64,000 bases of DNA from Roseovarius sp. M141 (GCF_024355225.1 NZ_VCNH01000003.1:1-64000), one strand, 5' to 3'. Counted from the stretch's first letter, positions 9,136 to 17,917 are shown. The notes: generated by a model from the letters alone, not told the origin. Numbers and translations are program-made.

Positions 9136-9480
9136 TTACTCCGCCGCGAGCCACTCATCGAAGCGCTTATCGGCGGTCGCAATCAACGTTTTGTAGAACC
9201 GCTTCTGGTTCTTGCCTTGTTTATTCCCTCCGACCAGGACGACAGCGTTTCGCTCCTCGTCGAATGCGAAGGCAAACCGCCAGACCCCCTGCCCTTTCAC
9301 GCGTATTTCCTTCATATTCGCGTGTCCCGAGCCAGCCAGTGTATCGACATGAGGCCGACCTAACTGAGGACCGTACTGCTCAAGCAGCAAGATCACCGCA
9401 TCAAGCTTGTCACACACCTCTTCCGGCAACCCGTCGCGTTCCCCAACGAAGTCCGGGTGTTCAAGTACGGACCACGTCAT
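9136..9480 (-). CDS. HigB/RelE-family toxin
   Basis: 114 residues. The pattern VLEHPDFVGERDGLPEEVCDKL, GPQLGRPHVDTL, NMKEIRVKGQGVWRFAFAFDEER and VGGNKQGKNQKRFY is that of RelE/HigB (Gp49-like) ribosome-dependent mRNA interferases; the Arg and Lys residues of these segments are the usual catalytic and RNA-contact positions. It is followed by its HigA-like antitoxin. The IS element inserted 82 bases upstream of its start, so the native promoter must lie in 9481-9561 or expression may have changed. Confidence 0.8.
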   Translation of the reverse strand: MTWSVLEHPDFVGERDGLPEEVCDKLDAVILLLEQYGPQLGRPHVDTLAGSGHANMKEIRVKGQGVWRFAFAFDEERNAVVLVGGNKQGKNQKRFYKTLIATADKRFDEWLAAE

Positions 9481-9552
9481 GACAGCAATATAGGCTCAAA
9501 CAGATATCGGTTCAAGATGATATTTCCGATTTTGCCAGCTTCGATTTTAAGA

Positions 9553-9561
9553 TTCATGATC
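9553..9561. repeat. Left target-site duplication of the IS256-family element
   Basis: The 9-mer TTCATGATC directly precedes the left IS end and is repeated exactly at 10938-10946. Confidence 0.85.
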
Positions 9562-10937
9562 GAGTTACGCGCGAAAGTTGGTGATGCCCTGAGGGGCGGC
9601 ATATCATGGCGGTGTTCAGACGCCGTCGATTCTCTGCTGAGAAAAGGATATGCCACATGTCAGAGACTACCATTACCCAACTGCCCGATCCATCGGGATT
9701 TAGCACCGACGCGTTCACGGATGTCCTCCGCGATGGCGCACGCAAGTTGATCGAACAGGCGATCCACGCCGAACTGGCGACGCTCATGGCCGCCTTTTCC
9801 GGAGAAAGGCTGGAGGACGGGCGGGCACGCCTGGTGCGCCATGGTCACCTACCCGAACGCGAGGTGATGACCGGCATTGGGCCAGTGCCCGTGAAAGTGC
9901 CGCGCGTGCGGGATCGGGGCGCTGGCGAAGACAAGATCACCTTCACGCCCAGCATCCTGCCGCGGTATCTTCGCAAAGCGAAATCGGTCGAAGAGCTGCT
10001 GCCGTGGCTATACCTCAAGGGCGTGTCCACGGGTGATTTCACCGAGGCGCTGGAGGCGTTGCTGGGTCCGAACGCCAAGGGCCTGTCTGCCAAGACTGTC
10101 ACGCGGCTGAAGGCTGACTGGTGGAAAGACTACGAGGCTTGGCAGAAACGCGATCTCGGCAACCGCCGCTTTCTCTACATCTGGGCGGATGGCGTCTATT
10201 TCAAACCGAGAATGGCCGAGGAAAAACAATGCGTTCTGGTGGTTGTCGGGGCCGACGAATATGGCCGCAAGGAACTTCTGGCCATGACCGACGGCTTTCG
10301 CGAAAGCACGCAAAGCTGGCGCGAGCTACTGCTCGATCTCAGACGTCGCGGCCTGAAACAGGATCCCAAGCTTGCCATCGGCGACGGCGCCCTGGGGTTC
10401 TGGACGGCGCTGCGCGAGGCATTCGCCACGACGAGGGAACAGCGGTGCTGGGTTCACAAGACCATGAACGTGCTGAACGCGATGCCGAAATCCGTGCAGG
10501 CAAAAGCCAAGGGCCATCTGCACGATATCTGGCAGGCCGAGACAAAAGCCAAGGCCAACCTCGCCTTTGATTTCTTCGTCGAAAACTACGGAGTGAAATG
10601 GGATAAGGCGGTGGCCAAGCTGGTTAAAGACAGGGACGCGTTACTGACCTTCTACGATTATCCGGCGGAACACTGGAAACACATCCGGACGTCAAACCCG
10701 ATCGAAAGCACCTTTGCCACCGTCCGGCATCGCACCAAACGAACCAAGGGGTGCCTCAGCCGCAAGACCGGTCTGGCCATGGCCTTCAAGCTGATGATGT
10801 CGGCGCAGAAGAAGTGGCGCAAGCTCGACGGTCAAAACCGCATGCCCGAGATCATCCAGGGGATTGAGTTCCGCGATGGGATCCGCCAACTTCAAGCTGC
10901 CGCCTGATCAAGCGTCACCAACTTTTGCCCATATCTC
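9562..10937 (+). mobile_element. IS256-family insertion sequence, 1376 bp, apparently intact
   Basis: The element is bounded by 26-bp imperfect terminal inverted repeats (left 9562-9587, right 10912-10937, 21 of 26 positions matching) sharing the core AAAGTTGGTGA, and by the perfect 9-bp direct repeat TTCATGATC. Both features fit IS256. It holds one transposase gene with all catalytic residues. It sits just downstream of repC and upstream of the toxin-antitoxin pair without breaking either. The perfect duplication points to a recent insertion. Confidence 0.9.
9657..10907 (+). CDS. IS256-family transposase
   Basis: 416 residues from ATG 9657, preceded by GAAAAGGAT; an in-frame ATG at 9606 is less likely. 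The catalytic DDE residues are visible in IWADGVYF (about 175), AIGDGALGFW (about 240) and SNPIESTFATVRHRT (about 346). The segment CWVHKTMNVLNAMP is the conserved Cys/His region before the last acidic residue. The protein has full length for the family, whose members move DNA by copy-out-paste-in through a circular intermediate. Confidence 0.92.
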   Translation: MSETTITQLPDPSGFSTDAFTDVLRDGARKLIEQAIHAELATLMAAFSGERLEDGRARLVRHGHLPEREVMTGIGPVPVKVPRVRDRGAGEDKITFTPSILPRYLRKAKSVEELLPWLYLKGVSTGDFTEALEALLGPNAKGLSAKTVTRLKADWWKDYEAWQKRDLGNRRFLYIWADGVYFKPRMAEEKQCVLVVVGADEYGRKELLAMTDGFRESTQSWRELLLDLRRRGLKQDPKLAIGDGALGFWTALREAFATTREQRCWVHKTMNVLNAMPKSVQAKAKGHLHDIWQAETKAKANLAFDFFVENYGVKWDKAVAKLVKDRDALLTFYDYPAEHWKHIRTSNPIESTFATVRHRTKRTKGCLSRKTGLAMAFKLMMSAQKKWRKLDGQNRMPEIIQGIEFRDGIRQLQAAA

Positions 10938-10946
10938 TTCATGATC
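10912..10946. repeat. Right terminal inverted repeat and target-site duplication
   Basis: The right end (10912-10937) pairs with the left end over 26 bp. TTCATGATC at 10938-10946 is the second copy of the 9-bp duplication. Confidence 0.85.
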
Positions 10947-10951
10947 CTCTC

Positions 10952-12265
10952 CTACGCCGTCTGTCCGCTCAATCGGCCATAAAAACTGCGATCCAGATGC
11001 AGATCCCCAGCTCTGGCCTTCTCGACCATGCCGCGCAGATAGCCGCCAGGCGATTTGACCTCTCCGGTGGTGTGTTTGTCGAATATCAGAGCGATTGCAG
11101 CAGATGCCACAACTGGTCCAAGCGCCTTTTGCGAAAGGTTCCACGCATCCTCGGAAATCCCGGCCATGCCCCTGATCTGACCCGCCGCACGGTGTAATTC
11201 GTTCCAGTTTCGGATATATCCGCCGCCAACAGCGCGCGCCATCTCCGCAAAATGCGGACAAGTGGCCATCAGCATCGGAATATCGACCTCTGACGTACGT
11301 TTGTTGGTGTGCGTGCTCCAGGCGATATCGAGATTCTCTCCTTCCAGTCTATCAACCCCCTCAGACTTCGGCATTTCTGGCGCAACGCCTGCCGCGTGCT
11401 TTGTTTCAAAGCGATTACTATTTACAGGATCATGTTGATTTGTAGTTAGTATATGGGTGTCATTTGAGACACCCGTGGGTGTCATATTTACATTGATTGG
11501 AACAATATTGTCCGTCGAGAACACCTGCAGAGGTGATGGTTTTGCGTCCGATTCTTCGGGACAATCAAAAGCGGCTTCGAAAGCTTGCTCTACGCGATCC
11601 TTGAAGGCTTTGAACCAGTCTACGATGTCCATAAGCCTGTTGGCCGCTGTCGTGCGCTTGGGAAGCCCCTGTAGTAGCACGGCGAACTCGTCCTCCAATT
11701 GCTTCCACGGGCCTCTGAGGCCGCTTTCCAGGGCTCTGTCGATCTTAGCCCGGATAACACGGCGGGTAATCGTCACGACATTCCTCAGCGAGGCGCAGAG
11801 CGCGCGTTCCTCTTTCAGCTGCGCATAGAGCGTCTCGAACTCCTCTGTACGTGCTGCGAGCGGCGCCAGATCGAAACCATAGGCCTCCACAATCACACCA
11901 TCTTCGTCCCTACGACCATAACGCTTGCCGTTGGGGCTGTCCTTGATCCAGATAAGACCCAGTTCTGCCAGCCGGCGCACGTGGCGTCTCAACGTGGATA
12001 GCGAGAACCCTGTTTGCTCCATCAGGAAGTTGTTTGAGGCCCATACGATCGGCCGCCTGCCCTGCTCCCAGTCCTGTGGTTGCGTGAACGCGGCGAATGT
12101 ATCGAGTAAGAGCAAGTCTTGCGCTCGCAGCCCGATCGCGGCTGCTACCCGCTTTGCCGCACTGGTTGCCTGTGATTTGGGTATAGAAAGCTGTTCACCG
12201 GCTTGTGCGTGCTTTTCAGCGACCACAAGGCCCGGCGTTGGCTTGCGCCATCCGTTATGTTTCAT
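10952..12265 (-). CDS. repC: RepC replication initiator
   Basis: 437 residues. It is the third gene of a repABC cassette and the initiator that opens the origin, which in this plasmid type lies inside repC. The N-terminal two-thirds has the winged-helix pattern of RepC: LLLLDTFAAFTQPQDW, RPIVWASNNFLMEQTGFSLSTLRRHVRRLAELGLI. The C-terminal segment CPHFAEMA ... W..L...A...RGMAGISEDAW ... ALIFDKH ... SPGGYLRGMVEKARAG is also typical. Between the two lies a low-GC linker that holds short repeats. RepC synthesis is normally the limiting step and is held down by the antisense RNA encoded in the repB-repC gap. The IS256 element sits 14 bases past its stop. Confidence 0.92.
   Translation of the reverse strand: MKHNGWRKPTPGLVVAEKHAQAGEQLSIPKSQATSAAKRVAAAIGLRAQDLLLLDTFAAFTQPQDWEQGRRPIVWASNNFLMEQTGFSLSTLRRHVRRLAELGLIWIKDSPNGKRYGRRDEDGVIVEAYGFDLAPLAARTEEFETLYAQLKEERALCASLRNVVTITRRVIRAKIDRALESGLRGPWKQLEDEFAVLLQGLPKRTTAANRLMDIVDWFKAFKDRVEQAFEAAFDCPEESDAKPSPLQVFSTDNIVPINVNMTPTGVSNDTHILTTNQHDPVNSNRFETKHAAGVAPEMPKSEGVDRLEGENLDIAWSTHTNKRTSEVDIPMLMATCPHFAEMARAVGGGYIRNWNELHRAAGQIRGMAGISEDAWNLSQKALGPVVASAAIALIFDKHTTGEVKSPGGYLRGMVEKARAGDLHLDRSFYGRLSGQTA
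11401..11515. other. Candidate oriV: AT-rich repeat region inside repC
   Basis: A sharply AT-rich tract within a GC-rich gene. GGGTGTCAT occurs at 11455-11463 and 11477-11485, with the inverse GACACCC at 11468-11474 between them. repABC origins usually lie in an AT-rich stretch of repC. This is an inference from position and composition. Confidence 0.45.
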
Positions 12266-12335
12266 GGGTGTTGTTCCACCTCCATCAGTTGAATGAAGGC
12301 AAAAGGTTCCCGTTCACCAAATCGGTGTTGTTTCG

Positions 12336-12364
12336 TTGACATCGATCCGCGGGAGAGTTATCTA
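12336..12364 (+). promoter_or_regulatory. Promoter of the repABC counter-transcribed RNA
   Basis: Consensus TTGACA at 12336-12341, a 17-base spacer and TATCTA at 12359-12364, on the strand opposite repABC within the repB-repC gap. Confidence 0.7.
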
Positions 12365-12370
12365 AAAGCT

Positions 12371-12422
12371 GCAACACAAATTAGATCAGCTCTCAGGCCG
12401 CATGGTTTGGGGGCTTTTCTTT
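12371..12422 (+). ncRNA. ctRNA (incompatibility RNA) of the repABC unit
   Basis: A small RNA of about 50 bases is predicted between the strong promoter at 12336-12364 and a terminator at 12389-12422. It lies in the 241-base repB-repC gap and runs antisense to the repBC message. In repABC plasmids an RNA of this size and position blocks repC translation or elongation and sets copy number and incompatibility. The transcript's start and end are inferred. Confidence 0.7.
12389..12422 (+). terminator. Intrinsic terminator of the ctRNA
   Basis: An 11-bp stem (12389-12399 with 12404-12414), including G-U pairs, with a GCAT loop and followed by TTTTCTTT. The G-U pairs form only in the + strand RNA, so the terminator is strand-specific. 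Confidence 0.65.
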
Positions 12423-12506
12423 TGCCGTTAGATCACGTGGTGTTCCTCTCTGCTCTTGGCCTCAATAGGGGTCGTACGCCCTTCCATGTCGTTGCAGGCG
12501 AACGCT

Positions 12507-13544
12507 TCATTTTTTCGACCCATGTTCTTGCAGATAAGCGGCGATTACGTCGCCAAGGCCCTCGAGACCCTGCTTATCTAAATCCAGTCCGGCAGCGCTG
12601 ACTGACAGCTTCCCGCCTTGTGACGACATCGAGAGCTTTCTCGATCCGACTGATCTTGTGACAATCACCTTCTTTGGTTTTGCGGGCGCCTTAGCCTTTG
12701 CCTTCTTGGGTTCAGCGAGGCTGGAAACAGCCTTCTGAAGCTCGGGAAAGCTAAGATCATACGCATTCTTGAATTTATTCAAGATCTGCTCACGGTCCCT
12801 AAAAACCGATCTCCCTCGCGACACGATGCTCTCGTGGACGCCTATGCGCTTGGCAAAAGAAACGGCGGTGACATTGCTCGAAGCACTACTGGCTTTGAGG
12901 TTTTCGAACATCTCTCCAATCGATAGGAGCCGTTCGAACGGGCCGAGGTTTTCTCGCTCTTCGTTCTCTCTGAACCGCATGAAGAGTAGTTCAAATTCTT
13001 CATTCTCAGATCCACGTTTTTCCGGCGACGCCAAGACCGCGCGCAGGGGCATATTGAGCAGTTCTGCGATGGCATGCCGTCTTCGCCCTGTGATAAGCTC
13101 GAACTTCACCCCATCAACGTTTTCTGGGTCTAGCGGATCTGGCTTCCAATCCGGATCACTGGGCCAGACCTGTATCGGAGTGTCTTGTCCATTTGCTGCG
13201 ATACTATCTTTTAGAGAGTGAAATGCTTCTTGGCTTTGCCAGTCGGAGCGGCGGTCCGATCCAAGCCTGTCAGTGACCATCTTCCAGTCTAGCGACAGTT
13301 CGTGGTGACCGTTGAGAATATCCTCCGCAATCTTTTCGCGGGCTCGATTCAGCGCCGCTTTGTTTTGCTCAACAGCGCCCGCCTTCCACGCGCTTCCAGC
13401 GCCGCCAACGCGTGGCTTAGCATCCTTAGCTGGAACCGGATCCGTCGCGTCACGCTTCGGATCGGGCTGCGCTCCCGGTCTTTTGGCTGACCCGTCATCC
13501 TGTGGCTTGTTCGTGTCTTGTAGCAAGGAACGCTTGAGTTTCAT
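12507..13544 (-). CDS. repB: RepB, ParB-like plasmid partition protein
   Basis: 345 residues. The ParB/Spo0J core runs from about residue 95: DTPIQVWPS, FELITGRRRHAIAELLNMPLRAV, RFRENEERENLGPFERLLSIGEMFENL, then a helix-turn-helix VTAVSFAKRIGVHESIVSRGRSVF. RepB binds parS-like centromeres and works with the RepA ATPase to segregate copies. The start overlaps the repA stop by 4 bases. A 241-base gap holding the ctRNA separates it from repC. Confidence 0.9.
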   Translation of the reverse strand: MKLKRSLLQDTNKPQDDGSAKRPGAQPDPKRDATDPVPAKDAKPRVGGAGSAWKAGAVEQNKAALNRAREKIAEDILNGHHELSLDWKMVTDRLGSDRRSDWQSQEAFHSLKDSIAANGQDTPIQVWPSDPDWKPDPLDPENVDGVKFELITGRRRHAIAELLNMPLRAVLASPEKRGSENEEFELLFMRFRENEERENLGPFERLLSIGEMFENLKASSASSNVTAVSFAKRIGVHESIVSRGRSVFRDREQILNKFKNAYDLSFPELQKAVSSLAEPKKAKAKAPAKPKKVIVTRSVGSRKLSMSSQGGKLSVSAAGLDLDKQGLEGLGDVIAAYLQEHGSKK

Positions 13545-14899
13545 GCGGTTTCCTCCCCGTCTTCCTCATAGAATTCATTGATCCAGCTCTCCGCATAGCC
13601 TCGCTCACGACCTGGCCAGATCCGGGATACAATAGCATCGTTGACGGCGTCAGCATTTGTAATGAAGCGCTCGATACCCTTCTTCTTGCCGCGTGTATCG
13701 GGCTCATACTCATAAACTGACTGATAGACGTCTGACGCGTTCGCGATCGCATCCGACCGGAGGTAAAAAACGGGCAGCACTTCTGTTGGACAGTGCTCCA
13801 ACAGATTAGCTACTTGTTTCAAGTCCTGGTCATTTGTTCGTTGCACGATTGTTGGCAGCAACATATTGGCCCCAGTACCAATCTCGATGCGGTCGTGATC
13901 AAGTATGTGATTGATCATCCCGCGAAGCCCAGTGACGAAGGTAGACAGCGTGGCAATGTCAAATCCCTTCATTGTCTGAGGAATAACCAAGTTGGTCGAA
14001 GCAACGACGTTGTTCAGCTGAAACAGAGTGAGCGCCGGCTGGTAGTCGATGATCAGGCAATCGAGTGTCTCAACGAGAGCGTCGTTGAGCTTTTCGGTAT
14101 CGACCGAGCCATTGGACACAAGCTCGTTGGGCACCGTCTTGGGCTGGTGATGGTCACGCCAGCGCTCGACGGAGTCCCGAAGGTATCTGTAGAAAGCTTT
14201 ATCGGGAGGATTATCGCGGATGAGTCGAGTGATCTGAAGTTCACCTTCAGAAGTCTCTCCGTGCGCAGGCAGGATTCGCAATCCGGGCCAAGATGTCTTC
14301 AGGAAAAAGCTGTCCAAGGTATCCGCGTCATGCTCGGTGTAAGGGCTACCATCTTCGCTCATGTACAACCCGGCAAAATCGACCAGTGTCGCCGTATCTT
14401 CCGTGGGAAGTTGAGGCAGGCCTTCGCCCCCGACAAAATAAAGTGTGATAGTACTCTGAGGGTCGGCGTCCATGACACCCACGCGCATCCCATAGTTGAG
14501 GCTCAGGTATTGCGCAAAATGTGCGGCAGTCAACGATTTGGCCGTGCCGCCTTTCTGGCTCGCAAACGAAATCACCGGGAGCGTTTCACCGGGCTTTCTC
14601 CAAGCAAGATAGTCGTACGGTCGCTTAGCAGATGCGGCCAACAACGCTCGGATCTGCATCAAATCCACGAGAGTGAAAACCCGCTCTCTGCCAACATACT
14701 CGCCGGCGGGGAAATCATCATTCTCGCGGGCAAACTTTGTGAGGTACTGTATGCTGACATTGAGAAAGCGGGCGCACTGCCGCATGGACCAAGAGCGCTT
14801 GATCCGATTTCGAATCGTCAGGTCTTTGTTGACCGACACCATCGTCTTATCGAGACCGCGCGAGAGGTCGTTCAAAAATTGTTCTAGTGTACCGCTCAT
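13541..14899 (-). CDS. repA: RepA, ParA-like partition ATPase
   Basis: 452 residues from ATG 14899; a GTG at 14911 is a possible alternative. The N-terminal DNA-binding part includes SMRQCARFLNVSIQYLTKFA. The deviant Walker A of ParA is seen as FASQKGGTAKSLTAAH, followed by GVMDADPQSTIT and CLIIDYQPALTLFQLNNVVAST. RepA with RepB partitions plasmid copies, and it usually represses the repABC promoter. First gene of the operon, overlapping repB by 4 bases. Direct repeats upstream are candidate operator sites. Confidence 0.9.
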   Translation of the reverse strand: MSGTLEQFLNDLSRGLDKTMVSVNKDLTIRNRIKRSWSMRQCARFLNVSIQYLTKFARENDDFPAGEYVGRERVFTLVDLMQIRALLAASAKRPYDYLAWRKPGETLPVISFASQKGGTAKSLTAAHFAQYLSLNYGMRVGVMDADPQSTITLYFVGGEGLPQLPTEDTATLVDFAGLYMSEDGSPYTEHDADTLDSFFLKTSWPGLRILPAHGETSEGELQITRLIRDNPPDKAFYRYLRDSVERWRDHHQPKTVPNELVSNGSVDTEKLNDALVETLDCLIIDYQPALTLFQLNNVVASTNLVIPQTMKGFDIATLSTFVTGLRGMINHILDHDRIEIGTGANMLLPTIVQRTNDQDLKQVANLLEHCPTEVLPVFYLRSDAIANASDVYQSVYEYEPDTRGKKKGIERFITNADAVNDAIVSRIWPGRERGYAESWINEFYEEDGEETA

Positions 14900-14947
14900 G
14901 ATACTTACCACTGCCTCCGATTCTCTTATGGAATCAGTTCTGACTAC

Positions 14948-14970
14948 TTGGTAGCATGGTTTGGTACATG
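14948..14970. promoter_or_regulatory. Direct repeats upstream of repA, possible autorepression operator
   Basis: TTGGTAGCATG (14948-14958) and TTGGTACATG (14961-14970) are near-identical and lie about 50-70 bases upstream of the repA start. The rest of the gap to 15010 is AT-rich and probably holds the repABC promoter. Confidence 0.4.
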
Positions 14971-15009
14971 TTGTATAGATATCGCGCTCCTATGCTATAT
15001 AGACGCTCT

Positions 15010-15396
15010 TTATGGTCGCCACCGCGGCCGGATTGAGGTCTTGAATATATTCAAGACCGAGGATTTTGACGTTGATCGAGCGCTCACATTCAAAGCATCC
15101 GACCCATAATCCACCATCGGCCTGAGCCGCGTATATGCCACCGCCGGGCGGAACGGTCCGACCAGCTTCGAGCGCGCAAGCCGCAGGACATTCTCGAGCG
15201 CGTACTTGAAATAACCCGCCGCGGTGAACCCGGCGATCGCGAACACCAGCAGGGCGAAGGTCCACCAGCGGATGTGGAAGGCGAAAAGGACAATGAAGAA
15301 CACCAGGCGCGCGTCGAAGGACGCGAGGCGCGGTCGCGCCATGGCGTAGCGCCAATGCACGGTGGAGCGATAGATGTTGTATCTGGTCTCGGGCAT
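15010..15396 (-). CDS. icmT: IcmT/TraK-like component of I-type type IV secretion
   Basis: 128 residues from ATG 15396, preceded by CCGGAGG; an ATG at 15414 overlapping the dotG stop is an alternative. It has the IcmT signature: YRSTVHWRYA near the N-terminus, then a hydrophobic hairpin LVFFIVLFAFHIRWWTFALLVF, where HIRWWTF is the family hallmark, followed by basic RLARSKLVGPFRP. IcmT is a small inner-membrane protein of the Dot/Icm channel, called TraK in IncI plasmids. Last gene of this transfer operon; its final residues run into an AT-rich region near the repA promoter. Confidence 0.75.
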   Translation of the reverse strand: MPETRYNIYRSTVHWRYAMARPRLASFDARLVFFIVLFAFHIRWWTFALLVFAIAGFTAAGYFKYALENVLRLARSKLVGPFRPAVAYTRLRPMVDYGSDALNVSARSTSKSSVLNIFKTSIRPRWRP

Positions 15397-15413
15397 TGGG
15401 GGGCCTCCGGTCA

Positions 15414-16706
15414 TCAGCGGTTCGGCAACAGGACGTTGCCGGTGAACAGGACGCCGATGATCTGGCGTGAGCGCAAAGAAATCAGCGGACCCCTGGGCGC
15501 GCTTTGGACAAACTCCCCCGCGAGATCGTTGCCGACCTCCGCGAGGCCCTTGTAGAGGCCTTGCTCGATTGTTGGCGCCCGGCGCGTGACGCCGGTGACG
15601 CCGCCGAGATCGATCAGCGATGTGCCGGGATCGGAGAGTGCGTCGCCCACGCCCGACACGAACGCCGCCGCGACCCGCGGCGCGTAGCGTGCGAAGAGAC
15701 GCCGATCCAGATCGCTCCGCACCGCGAGTGACTTTTGCCGCGCATCGACCGCATAGGCCGATACGGGGACCTGGGTGCCGTCCGCGAGAACCGCGGTGTT
15801 GAACCGGACAATGAGATGTGTGTTGCCCTGGTTGGCTTCGAACCCGCCGAGGAGCCGGGCGCCCTTGAGCGGCCCTTTGCGGATTTCAGCGACGACGGGG
15901 CCGGGCGTGTCGCTGTCATTGGTGATGATGGTAGAGGCGAGAACGACCTCGCCGGCGCGAACGAGCGGCTCGGAAAGGGCAGGGGGGTCGGCCTGGTGTC
16001 TCATGCCATCACTCGCTATCGCAGATGCAGCGTCTTCGCCGGAGACCAGGTCTTCCTCGACGACGACGGTGACGGCCGACGGCTGGGCGCTCCATGCGCC
16101 AAGCAGCCCCTGCTGCTGCGTCGCCATCAACTGCGCGAGCTGGTTGATGCGCGCATAGTCCGGTGGTTGCGGCTGACCGGCCACTGGCCGCACCTGTTGC
16201 TGCCCCGGTTGCTGACGGTCGATCACAACGGTTCTGGGGGGCTCGGTCTCGACCGGATCGTTTGCCGGGGGTAGCGGGCGATTCGGGTTCGGTGCCGTGG
16301 CGGGCGGCTTTTCATCGATCCGGTGCAAAGGCTCGTCCGGCGTCGCGATGAACGAGGTGTCGGACTCCTCTGCCTCGCGGGCGCCGTCCTCGTTCTGTCG
16401 GCGCAGATTGTCCCGGTAGCGCTCGGAGTCGCGCAACTGGTCACCGGCGGGCGTATCGTCGACATTGGGCGTTCCGGCGACACGGCTCGGGCCGATCAGC
16501 TCCGGGTTCTTCCAGACCTCGTAGCCGACAGCACCGCCGACGGCCAGTATCGCCAGCAAGGCCATGTTTCTGAAGGATAGCAGCCCGCGCTTGCGCTCGC
16601 GAATCACGCGCCCCGCGCGGGGCTCCTCGGCCGCCCCGGTTGGATCTCCCGCAGACCCCTCGCCCGCTTCATCATTGTTTTCATTTGCGTTTGTCGGATC
16701 GTTCAT
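15414..16706 (-). CDS. dotG: DotG/IcmE/VirB10-like transfer channel protein
   Basis: 430 residues. A short cytoplasmic N-terminus is followed by one membrane segment, FRNMALLAILAVGGAVGYEVW. Then comes a Pro/Gln/Glu-rich periplasmic stretch (about 60-190). The C-terminal VirB10-like beta domain is recognised by VRAGEVVLASTIITNDSDTPGPVVAEI, GPLKGARLLGGFE and RSRQIIGVLFTGNVLLP. DotG spans both membranes and forms the central channel of the I-type system. Overlaps dotH by 4 bases. It is shorter than Legionella DotG because the repeat region is small. Confidence 0.85.
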   Translation of the reverse strand: MNDPTNANENNDEAGEGSAGDPTGAAEEPRAGRVIRERKRGLLSFRNMALLAILAVGGAVGYEVWKNPELIGPSRVAGTPNVDDTPAGDQLRDSERYRDNLRRQNEDGAREAEESDTSFIATPDEPLHRIDEKPPATAPNPNRPLPPANDPVETEPPRTVVIDRQQPGQQQVRPVAGQPQPPDYARINQLAQLMATQQQGLLGAWSAQPSAVTVVVEEDLVSGEDAASAIASDGMRHQADPPALSEPLVRAGEVVLASTIITNDSDTPGPVVAEIRKGPLKGARLLGGFEANQGNTHLIVRFNTAVLADGTQVPVSAYAVDARQKSLAVRSDLDRRLFARYAPRVAAAFVSGVGDALSDPGTSLIDLGGVTGVTRRAPTIEQGLYKGLAEVGNDLAGEFVQSAPRGPLISLRSRQIIGVLFTGNVLLPNR

Positions 16707-17917
16707 TCGGATATCCTCACTTTGGAGACGCGCCCGTTCGTGGAGATCAGGGCGACGTTTGTCGGCCGGATCCGGTAGGCTTTGACCTGGCCGGGCCCGG
16801 TCAGGATGCCGGAGGCGGGCGGCGAGATGATCGCATGAGCCGATTGCAGATAGATCGCCCCGCCGTAGCGCCAGGCCTTGACGGCGCCGTTATCCGTGGA
16901 AAGGCGCACGGCGTTGCCGGGAATGTCGGCGCCGGTGGCAAAGGCCATCATCACGTCGTCCGCGGCGCGGGCGATCGGTTCGCTCTGCCGGGTCTGGAGC
17001 GGCTGCTCGGCGGCGTTCGGCCCCAGGCCATGCACCGTGAAGTCACGGCGATAATGCGTGTTGAGAGAGTTCGTGCGCACGTCGAAGACCAGCGGGCGGC
17101 TTTCGCCCACGAGCGAGACCACGATGTTGGAGAACCCGTGCGCGATGAGCGGCGTGACCGCCAGCTGGTTCGAGCCTTCCTGCATCGCATAGACCTGGAA
17201 GCTCTTTGGCTTGCCGATCACGTAGGACGCGATCGGCCAGGCCGCGCCGGTCCGGTCGTAGAAGGCCATGACACTTACCGTATCCGGACCGGTCAACAGG
17301 ATTTCCGGATCCTGGGCCGAATCGAGTGTCAGGCGCTTGGCGTCCGTGATGGCATTCGGAAACTGGCCCGAGGGGGGTGTCGCGGCCGCCTTCTGACTTT
17401 CATCGACGCGGCGGCGATAGTCGCGGATCATCTCCGGCGTCATCGGGAACTGGCTCTGGAGCGCAGCACCATAGGCGGTGATCTCCTCGGGCGTCAGCGG
17501 CCGGTCGAGATCGTCGAGGCTTTGCAGCAACTCCTGTGCGCCGATGATCGGGAAATCACCGGCCTCGACGGGCGGCAGGGGCCCATCCGGCTGCTGGCGC
17601 TGGTTGATCTCGTTCTGGGTCAGGGGCTCGGCCCCGGTGGGCAGTCTCTGCTGAGTGGAGGAATCCGGACCGCCGTTCTCGATGGTGACCACCGTGGGCC
17701 CATCTCCCTGACCCGGAAGCGTCGCGGTGGGCCGGGCCGCAGGTCGGGGCAGGGGGGTCTGGACCTCGTTGCCGGGCGGCACGGTTTCCTCGCCCTCCGC
17801 ATCTCTCAACACTTCTTGCGCCTGGGCGGGTGATAGCGCCACGCCGAGCAGGAGAACGCCAAGGACGGCAATCGACCGGCGCGGTAGTTGCATCATTGAT
17901 CGGACATATACTGGCAT
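16703..17917 (-). CDS. dotH: DotH/IcmK/TraN-like outer-membrane core protein
   Basis: 404 residues with a signal peptide (IAVLGVLLLGVALSPAQAQ). A Pro/Gln-rich linker is followed by a helical segment (LQSLDDLDRPLTPEEITAYG) and a beta-rich domain with DPEILLTGPDTVSVMAFYDRTGAAWPI and a C-terminal YGGAIYLQSAHAII. This is the DotH/IcmK layout; the protein makes the outer-membrane core with DotC, DotD and DotG. ATG 17917 is chosen because GGAGG lies 8 bases upstream in the dotI tail. Overlaps dotI and dotG by a few bases each. Confidence 0.85.
   Translation of the reverse strand: MPVYVRSMMQLPRRSIAVLGVLLLGVALSPAQAQEVLRDAEGEETVPPGNEVQTPLPRPAARPTATLPGQGDGPTVVTIENGGPDSSTQQRLPTGAEPLTQNEINQRQQPDGPLPPVEAGDFPIIGAQELLQSLDDLDRPLTPEEITAYGAALQSQFPMTPEMIRDYRRRVDESQKAAATPPSGQFPNAITDAKRLTLDSAQDPEILLTGPDTVSVMAFYDRTGAAWPIASYVIGKPKSFQVYAMQEGSNQLAVTPLIAHGFSNIVVSLVGESRPLVFDVRTNSLNTHYRRDFTVHGLGPNAAEQPLQTRQSEPIARAADDVMMAFATGADIPGNAVRLSTDNGAVKAWRYGGAIYLQSAHAIISPPASGILTGPGQVKAYRIRPTNVALISTNGRVSKVRISE

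Noticed and set aside
13793..14887. 364-residue + strand frame
   Set aside because: Antisense to repA, which has clear ParA motifs.
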